Positions 10,990 to 20,867 are shown, counted from the stretch's first letter. The stretch is DNA of 64,000 bases from Lepidostoma basale (GCA_022606425.2 JAHDVF020001325.1:62001-126000), one strand, 5' to 3'. A program made the numbers and translations. The notes: a model not told the origin generated them from the letters alone.

Positions 10990-11245
10990 AAGAAATAATA
11001 AATAAAATTTATTTTATTAAATAATAATACACTTTTAGAAATTTGTATTTACACCACTTTTTTTGGTAACACCAACCGGTTTCGCTGCCGCCGGAGCTTT
11101 GTCAGATTAAGAGAGTAAACTGTTTACTTTCTCACCTTGACGAAGCTCCGGCGCGGCGGGAGCGAAACCGGTTGGTGTTACCAAATAATGTGGTGTAAAT
11201 ACAAATTAGTAAAAGTGTATTATTATTTTATTTAATAATGTCACA
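10990..11245. mobile_element. HH-K fold-back element, copy 1
   Basis: Arms 10992-11107 and 11143-11240 are inverted copies: GGTAACACCAACCGGTTTCG on the left mirrors CGAAACCGGTTGGTGTTACC on the right. It interrupts the LINE RT fragment to its left. Each arm tip carries a hammerhead-like centre; the right one is described separately. Confidence 0.7.
11133..11177 (+). ncRNA. Hammerhead-like motif (HH-K), one core change
   Basis: Helix I CACC (11133-11136) pairs perfectly with GGTG (11174-11177); core box is TTGACGA (11137-11143) instead of CTGANGA; helix II GCTCC (11145-11149) pairs with GGAGC (11159-11163); GAAA at 11164-11167; helix III ACCGGT (11167-11172) is palindromic; H17 is T11173. The C-to-U change at the first core base should abolish cleavage in the standard model. 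Confidence 0.45.
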
Positions 11246-11279
11246 CCACAAATTAAGTGCTTCATACGAAAGTTCTAAT

Positions 11280-11575
11280 TTATTTGTTTAAACACTTTAT
11301 CACTATTATAAACCACTTTATTTGAGTAAGTCGGGCCAACCGGTTTTACTCTGTAGCGAGCTTCCTCGGGGCTATTCACATACTAAACTTAATATTAAAT
11401 ATAAACTGTTTAATTATAAAACTCTATTGTTATGTATCACAATATTTTTATTTTATTTTTTTGCATATTTATTTTTTTGAAATATAAAAACAGAATTTAA
11501 TAATTTAACAGTTAAAAACGTTGAAGTATCACAGTGTTTCGGCTAAAACAATGGACTATTTGAAATTAAATAGAG
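11280..11575. repeat. HH-K and HH-G terminal fragments
   Basis: 11300-11370 resembles the minus strand of HH-K copy 3 (CCAACCGGTTTTACTCTGTA against GAGTGAAACCGGTGG at 52.38 kb). 11505-11572 is the outer end of HH-G (AACAGTTAAAAACGTTGAAG, then TTTCGGCTAAAACAATGGAC). Both are partial. Confidence 0.5.
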
Positions 11576-11839
11576 ACCTACATAGTAAAGTGTGGAGAGG
11601 GTAGGGTTACGTATTAGAAAGAGTAGAGTATATATAATTTAACTTATTAAATATTAGGTGCCGAAAAGAGAGGTATCCCCTCCCTTTACCTGACACACTA
11701 ACAATTTATTTATTTGCGCTTGAATTGTGTTAGAATAAAATCAGTCATTCAAATAAATTAATTTTAAAATAAATGCAGTACAATAGAAATCTCTTAGACG
11801 AATATGTGGAACATCTTTGTATTATATAGTGTCGAATAA

Positions 11840-12160
11840 TTTTATATAAGAAGTGAAAGCAGTGCGATTGAAAGTGTAATGAAAAAAATAATGAAAGGAA
11901 AATTAAGATCGTTTGGACACATGGAAAGAATAAATAAAGAAAAAATGGTAAAAACAGTATATGTTAATTATGAAAATGGAACTAGAAAATAGAAAAACTG
12001 AGGAAAACGTGACATCGAGGAGTCGGAGAAATTATAGTATGTGTATGACACGACGTATGAATGTTGAGTCAAGAAAGAAAAGTTTGACAGTTCATTCTTT
12101 CTGTCTAACCCTTAGGTGAGAAGGCGTGATGGTTAGTTAGTTAGTTAGTTAGTTAGTTTC
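11840..12160 (+). pseudogene. RTE-A 3' fragment with (TTAG)n tail
   Basis: From a SECGAI-like segment (GAAGTGAAAGCAGTGCGATT) through KIMKGKLRSFGHMERI, a DQINQ-less deleted stretch, TRRMNVES and the stop TGA at 12129-12131, followed at once by GGTTAGTTAGTTAG. Frame broken and an internal deletion present. Confidence 0.8.
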
Positions 12161-13007
12161 AAAATTAAAAATCAGTGTTCTACACTAGTCACAGCAGAGG
12201 TAGGAATATCATTTGAATTGAGAACAAACCTCTTAAAATAATGAGGCATGTTCACACACAACACATGCATACAGTGATTAGAGAGAGTAGCATAAATTCA
12301 TCAAACACGAAATATTCCATTGTTCAAGCGTTTACTAACCAGGTCCAGCTATTATGGAGAAATTACTACAAAGCCTTCAATTTGAAACACACCCCAACAA
12401 AGCTGTGGTCGCGCCAGGGTTAACCCTATATCGCCCCATGTAGTTATACATACAGAGTTTTTATTATTTACTAGCTGACCCGGCAACGCTTCGCTATTGC
12501 TAGATTACACCTAAGTACACCCAATATATATTAAAGAAATACAAAAGTTCAATATCAATTATTTTATTGGATAAAATGACATGTGTATAGGTGCAAGAAT
12601 GTGTGTATCCTAATTCAGTTCATATCTTTAAAACATTTTTTTAATCCAAGCAAACTTGCTGTGAACTTGAATAATACTAATGTGAATTGAACAATTGAAG
12701 GCTGGACATTATTACCAAGGTGTCAAGTTTACAAAAAGTCTGAAATGAGTTTTTGATGCCAATTGGTCTTAAACGTAGCTGTGCAAAAGCGCGTTATGAT
12801 TAAATAATATAGTGTAGTTCAAACGTTACCCTAAAGATGTCACCCAAAAAAAAGTTAATATTTATCTTTTTCAGCTTTATGTTTAAACCATTAAACGTCC
12901 AGTCTTAAATTTTTTCCTTAATATTTTAAGTGAAATTAAAAAACAAATAAATATACTATATCACATTTGCATAAAACATTCATACATATACAATTCATAT
13001 CCGTTCA

Positions 13008-13098
13008 CTCCTGGGCGTAGGCCTCCTCCATCTGCTTCAATGTCTTCAATGTCGTCCCTCCATCGAAGTTGAGGACGTCCTGGGTTTCGGGTTGCTCT
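13008..13098 (-). mobile_element. RTE fragment carried in Helitron 1
   Basis: On the minus strand: CCCAGGACGTCCTCAACTTC, TGGAGGGACGACATTGAAGA, GGAGGCCTACGCCCAGGAGT. The same fragment, longer, sits at the matching position of Helitron 2 (46135-46385). It was therefore present in the Helitron before the two copies separated. Confidence 0.6.
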
Positions 13099-13176
13099 TA
13101 ATCAATCATTGTAAGATTTGCGTGGAAACATTAGACCATTTGGAAACGCATTAATATTACTTGCAGGAGATTTTAA

Positions 13177-14509
13177 CCCTAGAAAGATAATCATATTGTG
13201 TAGTACGGAAAAGATAGTCATGCGTAAAATTGACGCATGTGTTTTAATTAGCTGCAGGTCGAGGTTTATTATTTTATTTCAATAATTTTTTTGTGATTAT
13301 TTATTTACACATATTTAAGAATAATAATATTACAGATAATTTACTAATACTCCTTTATTTATTTAAAAAAAAAAAAAAACTTTAAACTTCTTCTATAAAT
13401 CAATGAAATTCTTTAACACTTACTCTTTCATACGAAAACTTATTTTTTACTACAATAATCAGCCTTTTTTTAGTACAAAAGCAACAATTAGCATATCTTA
13501 TATATATATATTAGGAACACATAGTTATATAAAAATCAGTTACAAACAGCTTTGGCACATATCAACGTTATGTTCACAACATATATTTTTTTTACATTTT
13601 TTGCAGGACGCATTTGCCTTTCGCCTTATTTTAGAAGGGCAAAACGAACAATAAATACGTTTTTTTGCTACTGGCTCATCGGTATTGTTTTCCGATGTAC
13701 CGGGTACTTCATTTGGCAACATATTAAAGATATTATCTCGCAAATATCTCTTCAAAGTAGGTGCTTCTAAACGTCTACGTATAAACGAAGAAGACAGACC
13801 CAAGCTAAGATTTTAACAATTTTTTTGCGACTTAGAGGCTTTTCTCCTTTGTTGTTAACATTGTGGCTGTAAATTATATATGCGTTTATACAGGCAATGT
13901 TTATCATTCCATACAAGAAAGCCATTGGCCATCTATTCGTCTTCCTACTCTTTTGTTTGATTATAATACATAATTGCCCGTCTAAGATTACACTTCCACT
14001 TGGCGTTGGCTGTTCTCCTTGTACCTCATCAATAAAAGCTTCTTCTGTGTCGCTCTGGGCGTCATCTTCACTTTCGTGGTCCGCTCCTTCACTATCGGTA
14101 TCCTCACCGGGAAGCTCGTCATCATTTTGCATAAGAGTGGCCAGGATATGGTCTTCGTCTAAGTTCCTACTCCCCATTCAATTATATTTTTACCTAAATA
14201 TCTATAAAAAGAAAATTATAATATAAGTTATGGTATAAAATACTTAGAGATACATAAAATAATAAAACTAGCATTATAAGTCAAAATCATCAAAGTCACG
14301 TAAAAGATAATCATGCGTAATTTTGACTCACGCGTTCGTTATATTTCAAAATCGGTGACACTTACCTTATCGACACGCACCCCACACGGCAGCTCTCAGC
14401 GACGAATGAGATGTCTTAAACGCACAGCTATGGATTCACGCTATTTAGAAAGAGAGAGCAATATTTCGCAAACGCATGCGTAAATTTTACGCAGACTATC
14501 TTTCTAGGG
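13177..14509 (-). mobile_element. piggyBac (IFP2-type), internally deleted
   Basis: Terminal repeats CCCTAGAAAGATA at 13177 and TATCTTTCTAGGG ending at 14509 are flanked by TTAA on both sides (13173-13176, 14510-14513). Subterminal GATAATCATGCGTAA and TGACGCATG-type repeats of the canonical Trichoplusia ni element are present at both ends. Total 1,333 bp against about 2.47 kb for the full element, so about 1.1 kb of the transposase is deleted. It sits inside the Helitron helicase codons. Confidence 0.92.
13540..14177 (-). pseudogene. piggyBac transposase, deleted for the catalytic core
   Basis: The minus-strand ORF starting at 14177 opens with the piggyBac N-terminus MGSRNLDEDHILATL and an acidic stretch (about 62 residues), then jumps at about VILDGQ to the C-terminal region RKTNRWPMAFLYGMINIACI. 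A frameshift near 13800 separates the last part, 13803-13540, which holds KRYLRDNIFNMLPNEVPGTS and the Cys-rich zinc-binding end (CSFC, CKKCKK, CEH, CQSC). The domain with the three catalytic Asp residues is gone, so it cannot transpose itself, though intact ends could be moved in trans. Confidence 0.9.
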
Positions 14510-15019
14510 TTAAGGAAACATTACCTGTAAATCCTTAATCGACGGCAGAGAATGAAATAATGCTTGCCTGAAATAGCCTTCTTTGTGAAGACACGTAAAA
14601 ACATTGAAAATAACTACAAATATGCGTGTTCAGCTGCCAAATAATCAATCAGTTGAAATTTTCTTACATCAATTACCGGAAATTGGAAACCGAAAGGTGC
14701 CAGTTGATCTAACTTCAGGACAAATTTCATTGCCTCGTAACATCTGCAATTTAGCGACATCAAACGAAGCGGTACGACTTCCAATGAGTTTCCGCTTGTA
14801 TGGCATTTTGTCAACCTAAAACCAAAATTTAACAAATTTATGTAATATTATTTTAACATAATTCAGTGATATAAATTTAGAAATAAAATTTGATTTTTAA
14901 TTTTATTGGGTACATGGTATAATACAACTTGTATTTTAACCCTCCAGTATAATACAACTTGTATTTTAAAAACTAATTAAAATCATGACGCAACAATGGC
15001 CGGGTCGTTTTTTCATGTA

Positions 15020-15185
15020 GTCAAACATAACCTAAAATAATACGTAAGTAAAACGATATTTAATTTCTTCTCTATAATTTATAACTACAGCTTTGAAATA
15101 TGTAATGCGGAAATATAATCTGCATTCATTTCAACGGCAAAATAGAATAACCTGAAGATATATATATGAATTAGAAATATAAATA
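15020..15185. repeat. Helitron 1 internal segment shared with Helitron 2
   Basis: ATAACCTAAAATAATACGTA, TGAAATATGTAATGCGGAAA and TTTCAACGGCAAAATAGAAT recur inverted at 44160-44345. This ties the two Helitron copies together away from their ends. Confidence 0.6.
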
Positions 15186-15310
15186 TTAACTTACAAAATA
15201 TTGCGACGCAATCGAAAGTTTCGATTCGAAACATATCAGATGACAGCTCAGAGACCACGTGATCAATCGAACGGCTAGAAGTAATTAATAACGAAAACAA
15301 AGTTTCGTTT

Positions 15311-15605
15311 ATAATTTGAACTGCGATCAATTTGAACGATGCCGTAAATACACCCAATATATATTAAAGGAATCCAATTAAAGTCGTTCATAACCTCAAA
15401 ATGACACTCACGTAAAAATTAACAAATAATTTGAACTGCGATCAATTTGAACGATGCCGTAAATACACCCAATATATATTAAAGGAATCCAATTAAAGTC
15501 GTTCATAACCTCAAAATGACACTCACGTAAAAATTAACAAATAATTTGAACTGCGATCAATTTGAACGATGGCGTAACCTCAAAATGACACTCACGTAAA
15601 AATTA
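15311..15605. repeat. 115-bp tandem repeat, about 2.5 copies
   Basis: Units start at 15311, 15426 and 15541 with ATAATTTGAACTGCGATCAA. The first two are nearly identical; the third lacks an internal block and runs from GATGGCG directly into TAACCTCAAAATGACACTC. The unit includes TACACCCAATATATATTAAA, also found next to the Helitron end at 12.5 kb. Confidence 0.85.
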
Positions 15606-16144
15606 TACTCGCTATAATTTAGAAGCACCTGTCTGCATTAATGTACATAACCAATTATTTTAGTACGTAATAAGTAAAACGTATTAAGTATTATACATCC
15701 CAAAGTAAAACGCAATATATTGGACTGTCAGAAAGAAAAACACATTGTTGCCACTACACAAAATTACATGGAGACTGAATTCTCTCCAGACCATGTCAAA
15801 CGAATATAGACTCAAAAGATTGATACTCAGGTGATACGAACATTAAGGTCTATATTCGTTTGCACTACGAAAATTTTCAATTAATTGATTAATTTATAAA
15901 GTTAATTAGAGCTCGATTAATAACAAAAATATGCCTATGACGACCGCTGAATTCCAATTAGTCCATTCTCCAAATTTCAAAAGGATCAGCTCAGGAATAA
16001 CCTCAGAAATAGTCGACACACACCCGGAAGATCGCCTTTTATTTATATAGAAGATGATATTCGAAAGTAATAGTGCATCATTTAAATATATCTCGGTAGA
16101 AATTCATTATAATAATAAAAATAAAACATTATATAATATTATAC

Positions 16145-17970
16145 ACACGAACTTGGTTATTACGAGGAAGATCATCATCATCATCAGCCGTCTGTCATCC
16201 ACTGCTGAATGTAGGCCTCTCCCAAAGCCCTACACCGCCCCCTATCCATTGCCGCTCCCATCCATCCATGTCCAGCAATCCTCTTCAGATCGTCGGTCCA
16301 GCGGGCAGGGGGACGTCCAACTCTACGGAATCCTGTACGCGGTCTCCACTCCAGAACCCGTCTTCCCCATCGGCTGTCGGTTCTCCGACAGATATGGCCA
16401 GCCCACCGCCACTTCAGCCCGCCTATCCGTAGAGCCACCTCAGTCACCTTGGTTTGTTGTCGAATAAATTCGTTTCTAAATCTATCCCTCAAGGTTATTC
16501 CAAGCATGGCTCTTTCCATGGCGCGCTGGGCAACCTTGAATCTGTAGACTAGACCTTTTGTCAATGTCCACGTCTCGGCTCCGTATGTTATGACTGGCAA
16601 AACGCACTGGTTGAAGACTTTAGTCTTGAGGCATTGTGGTATTTTGGAAGTGAAAACATGACGTAATTTCCCAAAGGCCGCCCAACCCAACTGAATTCTT
16701 CGGTTGGCTTCTTTCTCGAAATTGTTTCGTCCTAATTGTATGATTTGGCCAAGATATAAGTATTCTTGTACCACTTCGAGAGCCGACCCATCGACGGTTA
16801 CTGATCCCGGGATAACATGTTCATTATACATGACTTTCGTCTTGTCCAAATTCATCCCGAGACCCACTCGTCTGGATGCAGTGTTTAGTTCATCTAGCAT
16901 GCCTTCTAGATGCCCAGCAGATTCCGCCAGAATAACAATGTCATCCGCAAAACGAAGGTGAGATATGTATTCGCCATTTATGTTAAGGCCACGTTCAGAC
17001 CAGTCCAAAGTTTTAAATATATCTTCCAAAGCACAAGTGAACAGCTTCGGAGATATCACATCCCCTTGTCTGACTCCCCGTTGCAGCTCAATCGGTTTGG
17101 TCTTCTGGTTTTGGATTTGAACTGACATTGTGGCGTTATTATAGAGGCATTTCAACACCTGTACGTAAGTCCAATCAATCTGGTTTCGCTGCAGAGACTC
17201 CAGAACAGCCCAGGTCTCGACAGAGTCGAAGGCCTTCTCATAGTCCACAAAGGCAAGGCATAGGGGTCGATTATATTCTTCTGTTTTCTGGATAATATGC
17301 CTAACTGTATGGATGTGGTCTATGGTGCTGAAGTTTGCTCTGAACCCAGCCTGCTCCGGAGGCTGAAAATCGTCAAATCTGCGGGAAAGACGGTTTGTTA
17401 TGACCCTTGAGAACAACTTATAAACGTGGCTTAGGAGTGAGATCGGCCTGTAGTTTTTTAACAAAGTCTTGTCTCCTTTTTTGAAAAAGAGGACCACGAT
17501 ACTTTCGCTCCACGCTTTCGGTGTGCATTCCTTACGCAGTACGGAATTAAACATTTTTTGTAGTGCGCATAGAATTGGGAGTCCTCCGGCTTTTAGAAGT
17601 TCTGTGGTGATTCCATCTTCTCCTGGTGCCTTGTTGTTTTTCAGCTGTCTCAGGGCCATCTCAATTTCATCTATGTTTATCTCTGGGAGATCGTCAGTAT
17701 GGTGGCGGGTTATTTTAGCTCTGGGATCACCATCTTCGTCATGTAGTACGGGCCTTGTAGCGTGTTTAGAGTAGAGACGTCCATAGTATTTTTCGACTTC
17801 CGCGAGTAACTCTGGTTTGGAGGTAACGATATTGCCATCTTCATTTTTCAGTTTAGTCAGTTGGCTTCTGCCCAGTTTTTGTGTAAACACTTTGGACCCC
17901 CTATTCTGTTCAATTGCGTCCTTGATCATTTGTGTGTTTGCGTTTCGAAGATCCCTTCGAATCGAGGAAG
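16145..17970 (-). mobile_element. RTE-B LINE, 5'-truncated
   Basis: Minus-strand LINE from about 17970 to the (GAT)n tail (CATCATCATCATCAG, 16172-16187 on the + strand). The stop TGA is itself the first unit of the tail. The 5' end, including any endonuclease, is missing and abuts an RTE-A fragment. Other RTE-B pieces lie at 2.2, 8.2 and 25.9 kb. Confidence 0.85.
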
Positions 17971-18046
17971 ATGGGACCGACTGAATTCGAACATTCGATA
18001 TTTGATTTATTTGATCGTGCCTCGTTTTCTCTATTTCTGGTTCCAT
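16184..18046 (-). CDS. RTE-B reverse transcriptase, open, with chimeric N-terminus
   Basis: 620 codons open on the minus strand. Residues 1 to about 24 (EIEKTRHDQINQISNV) belong to RTE-A, read from a separate fragment; RTE-B sequence follows. Known RT blocks in order: NNKAPGEDGITTELL (about 137), KNYRPISLLSHVYK (about 198), FVDYEKAFDSVETW (about 266), QRGVRQGDVISPKLF (about 322), catalytic FADDIVILAE (about 366), then GAETWTL, GGLKWRWAGHICR and a terminal AYIQQWMTDG-stop. An RTE-clade RT copies the element RNA at the target site; the usual upstream apurinic endonuclease is absent, so this copy is not autonomous. The uninterrupted frame suggests fairly recent insertion. The Met start is fortuitous. 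Confidence 0.9.
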   Translation of the reverse strand: MEPEIEKTRHDQINQISNVRIQSVPSSSIRRDLRNANTQMIKDAIEQNRGSKVFTQKLGRSQLTKLKNEDGNIVTSKPELLAEVEKYYGRLYSKHATRPVLHDEDGDPRAKITRHHTDDLPEINIDEIEMALRQLKNNKAPGEDGITTELLKAGGLPILCALQKMFNSVLRKECTPKAWSESIVVLFFKKGDKTLLKNYRPISLLSHVYKLFSRVITNRLSRRFDDFQPPEQAGFRANFSTIDHIHTVRHIIQKTEEYNRPLCLAFVDYEKAFDSVETWAVLESLQRNQIDWTYVQVLKCLYNNATMSVQIQNQKTKPIELQRGVRQGDVISPKLFTCALEDIFKTLDWSERGLNINGEYISHLRFADDIVILAESAGHLEGMLDELNTASRRVGLGMNLDKTKVMYNEHVIPGSVTVDGSALEVVQEYLYLGQIIQLGRNNFEKEANRRIQLGWAAFGKLRHVFTSKIPQCLKTKVFNQCVLPVITYGAETWTLTKGLVYRFKVAQRAMERAMLGITLRDRFRNEFIRQQTKVTEVALRIGGLKWRWAGHICRRTDSRWGRRVLEWRPRTGFRRVGRPPARWTDDLKRIAGHGWMGAAMDRGRCRALGEAYIQQWMTDG

Positions 18047-18345
18047 TTACATCGTTAACATATAATTATTTTACCACTCTTTCTTCATTCATTATTTCCA
18101 TATGTCCAAACCATCTTAATGATCCTTTCATTACTTTGTTCATAGCACTTTCATTCGCACCGCATTCACTTCTTATACTTGCATTTGACACTCTATCATA
18201 TGCAGATTTGTTATACTTTCGTCTGAGAGATCTCATTTCTACTGCATTTATTCTACTTTCATCCTTCTTTTGCCAGTTCCATGTTTCGCTTCCATAAGGG
18301 TCGGTAGAAGAACACCGTTGTGCACAGCCATTCTAGCTTTTTTGG
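17985..18345 (-). pseudogene. RTE-A fragment upstream of RTE-B
   Basis: Minus strand: runs from the KKARMAV, NGVLLPTL and GSETWNWQKKDESRINAVEM region (18340-18230) through SVCGANESAM and MKGSLRWFGHME to HDQINQISNV, where RTE-B begins. It lost its own 3' end and tail at the junction. Confidence 0.75.
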
Positions 18346-18394
18346 AATATAATAAGGAGGGAAAATCCCTAAATCACAATTTATACACAAAAAT

Positions 18395-18645
18395 ATCAAC
18401 AATAAGTTATAAATATGTATTATAACTGTTAATTCAAAACTTGGTTTTATATCACAAATTGTATTTAGTTTACTTTACGACAGCTCTATAACACCTGATA
18501 ATGTCAACATTGGTTGATGAAACAGCTGCCGTCAAGTAAAATAAATACAATTTGTGATATAAAACAAAGTTTTTGAATTAACAGTTATAAAATGTTAAAA
18601 TATCAAAGTGTTTCGGCCAAAACAATGGACTATTTAAATATGTAT
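18395..18645. mobile_element. HH-G element, copy 2
   Basis: Contains AACACCTGATAATGTCAACA, TTGGTTGATGAAACAGCTG and the outer end AAAGTGTTTCGGCCAAAACA. The left arm is shortened (GACAGCTC then CTATAACACC), so the palindrome is incomplete. The hammerhead core has CTGATAA instead of CTGATGA and GCCG after helix III, so it is degenerate. Confidence 0.65.
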
Positions 18646-18649
18646 AAAA

Positions 18650-19043
18650 TAATATTTTATTTTATAAAATTTAATTTAATTCCATTGGACTAATTTTTGA
18701 ATATCGGGTGGCAGAGGGTTGGCAAGTTATACACCATATATCATTTGGGCAATTCATCGCTTCCGGATACAATAACACTGCTATGACTGGCCGAGCCTGG
18801 GGTCAGAAAGACCGGATGTGCTAACGACCGGTTGAGGGTTACCCAAGAGAAAAAAGGGTTAAGTGAAATGCTACGGATTTTCCCTGATTTTATGATCAAA
18901 CTTTGGTCAGAAATAAAATACAAGTTCGGGCGTATATTATAAACCCGATTTCGTTTATCCGGAGCTGCCAGCATTAAACACAGAGATCTCTGTCAAATTC
19001 TAGATGCTGGAGAGAAAATGTGTAATTTATTAGTTTCAAAATA
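18650..19043. other. Unassigned spacer
   Basis: Mixed-composition sequence; an open frame on the minus strand (18974-18741) has no recognisable domain. No repeat seen elsewhere in the window. Confidence 0.4.
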
Positions 19044-19044
19044 A

Positions 19045-19200
19045 TCGGGTGGTGGTCTAGGGGATAGAATTCTTGGCTCCTTAACCAGGGGACTCGGGTT
19101 CAAGCCTGGACAACAACCAGATTGATTCTTCATAATAATGAGCTATTTTCTGCTCACATTGAAGATTGTAAAACTAAATTCTAATATCATTGATTTTAAG
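19045..19200 (+). mobile_element. SINE-1, copy 1 (tRNA-headed)
   Basis: Pol III box A TGGTCTAGGGG at 19053-19063 and box B GGTTCAAGCC at 19097-19106, about 33 bp apart as in a tRNA. The tRNA-unrelated body (ATAATGAGCTATTTTCTGCT, CACATTGAAGATTGTAAAAC) is shared with the inverted copy at 24962-25103. Pol III-transcribed, mobilised in trans by a LINE (family knowledge). Confidence 0.8.
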
Positions 19201-19518
19201 TCCTTGTTATTAGTGTTTATAATAAAAAAGGTAAGATTTGAGAGAATTCAGAAGTTTTGTAAATTATTTTGGATTGCCTTTGCATTGATACATTTGTTAC
19301 ACTATTTACAATAGAATACACATGTTTCGGATATTTGCCATCTTTCCTCGGTAAATTTTTGTTGTTGTTGTTGTAAAAACGTAAGGAATTTAAATACAGA
19401 AAGGATGACAATCATCTTAAAACTATCTGTGCTGAATCTCGAAATTAAATTTTGTGAGAAACTCAGACATATATGTTATATTCATATAATATTTAAAAAT
19501 AAAATACTTATTTACCAC

Positions 19519-19730
19519 CAAGGTCTCCCCGAAGTGGTAGATGGAAAGAAAGTACCGCCATACTGTTCTTACCTGACATACTTATTACCTGTCATAGATT
19601 CCTGAACATTCATATATCGTGTCATACATGCACGTCGATTTCTCAGATTCCAAAAATGGCCGACATTTAATATCTCATTGACTTTGTCGTGCCACGTTTT
19701 TCTCAGTCGTCCTCTATTCCAGCATCCTGG
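19519..19730 (-). mobile_element. RTE-A 3' fragment, diverged
   Basis: On the + strand: CAAGGTCTCCCCGAAGTGGT, TTCATATATCGTGTCATACA, GGCCGACATTTAATATCTCA; the complement of the RTE-A end from SAYPFGET to HDQINQILNV. The tail repeat is not preserved. Confidence 0.7.
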
Positions 19731-20355
19731 TACAGTCATGACTGATTATATAATAATTTAATTTGAATTACAGATAACTATTATATTTGAAAGCTATTCT
19801 TCTTTTTCTTCGCGTCAATGGCAAAACCTTGTCTTTCATTTTTCTCTTGGACTTATGGTAGAAGATTTATCAGACCTTGCATCGTTTTCAAAGTTACCAG
19901 TTGTTATATTTTTTTGTAACATCGCACGTGGAGGTACCTTAATTCCCCTAAAATTTTGGCTAAGAGCTGGTTATAAAAAACAGTTAAAAAACATTGAAAT
20001 GGGATAACATCAAAAATGTTGTTGAAAGACGATATTTGATAGAATACCAATTGAAAAATTAAGAAAGATATGTTAAGAAAAAGAAATCGTCATTGAAAAT
20101 AAGTAATGACTCCCTTATTTTTTGGGGGTTATAATGTTAGAATAAGATGAATGAAGTCGAGGAAGTTCGACGATAATATGGAATGAATGAATAATCAAAA
20201 GCTATCTGTGTGCTTGTCAATACATCTTAGTTTGGAGAAATCTTAAGTGGTGTATCCGGGTAGAAGAGAGTTGAAGTCCATTTTAACAGAATGCCAAATA
20301 GGTTAAATGGTGATGGTAAGTCAGTGGTTAGTTCAAGAATATAAAACTTAATTTC
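19731..20355. other. Spacer
   Basis: AT-rich; no ORF above background, no repeat recognised. Confidence 0.4.
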
Positions 20356-20400
20356 AATCATAACTAACTAATCATCACGCCGTGTTCTCGGAGCTTTACT
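20356..20400 (-). mobile_element. RTE-A tail fragment
   Basis: ATAACTAACTAATCATCACGCC: a shortened (CTAA)n tail and the stop region of RTE-A, nothing more. Confidence 0.55.
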
Positions 20401-20461
20401 CTGTTACCATTTTGTATGTTGCCTGCCCCAACCCTTAATTTAAAATCCTTCTCTAATTCCC

Positions 20462-20850
20462 TTCTTCTTCTTCAAGTGCCTTGTCGGGTCCCCCAAACGT
20501 TGGCGATCACCTCGGCAAACCTTTCCCTGTCCTGCGCCGCTCGGAACAGCTCCTCCATACTTTGGATGCCTCACGTTTCGCAGCCAGGACATTTGTCTCC
20601 TTCCGGGCCCTCGGCGTCCCTCAATTTTCCCCTCCAATATCAGTTGGTGAATGTAGTACTTTTTTCCACGCAGCATATGACCCAGATGTGAGATCTTTCG
20701 AACATTTATAGTTGATAACAGTTCCCTGTCAACTCAAGCTCGCCTCAGGACTTCGGTATTAATAACCATGCCTGTCCAGGGAACACTGAGAATTCAGCGA
20801 TGGAGCCACATTTCTCCTGCCCCTTCTCTAATAATCTTTCTAAATAAACA
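20462..20850 (-). pseudogene. RTE-E 3' fragment
   Basis: Minus strand reads HMLRGKKYYIHQLILEGKIE, GRRGPGRRQMSWLRNVR and a terminal GDRQRLGDPTRHLKKKK region that corresponds to the end of the RTE-E copy at 4.6-5.9 kb, including a (GAA)n tail (CTTCTTCTTC on the + strand). Upstream the NVAPSLNSQCSLDRHGY-like stretch is frameshifted. Confidence 0.75.
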
Positions 20851-20867
20851 AATTAATTAACTTGTTT

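Larger units (their letters stand above)
13108..14775 (+). pseudogene. Helitron PIF1-like helicase fragment split by piggyBac
   Basis: 13120-13172 reads RGNIRPFGNALILLAGDF and, after the piggyBac, 14514-14530 continues KETLPV: the LLAGDF..TLPV helicase block. A later open piece (14604-14775) gives TNMRVQLPNNQSVEIFLHQL, then PEIGNRKVPVDLTSG and ISLPRNICNLATS, typical of Helitron helicases. Stops and frameshifts lie between. It is on the + strand, opposite to the element ends, so it may be an inverted or separately inserted piece. The rest of the protein is absent. Confidence 0.75.
12471..16051 (-). mobile_element. Helitron-like element 1 (P1)
   Basis: Minus-strand ends fit Helitrons: 5' TCTATATAAATAAAAGG (starting at 16051) and 3' CGTTGCCGGGTCAGCTAG (ending at 12471) followed by T. 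About 12 bases before the CTAG end a small stem GCAA/TTGC is possible. The same ends, and several hundred bases inside each, recur in inverted orientation at 42348-47208. Nested inside are an RTE fragment, a helicase fragment on the opposite strand, a piggyBac and a 115-bp tandem repeat. No Rep domain is seen, so it is non-autonomous. Confidence 0.55.

Noticed and set aside
17469..18297. Plus-strand ORFs opposite RTE-B and RTE-A
   Set aside because: Antisense shadows of the real RT frame; no known family words and biased composition.
19045..19120. Possible tRNA gene
   Set aside because: Box A and box B are present but no cloverleaf stem pairing around them holds, and the sequence recurs with a common non-tRNA body at 25 kb, so it is a SINE head.
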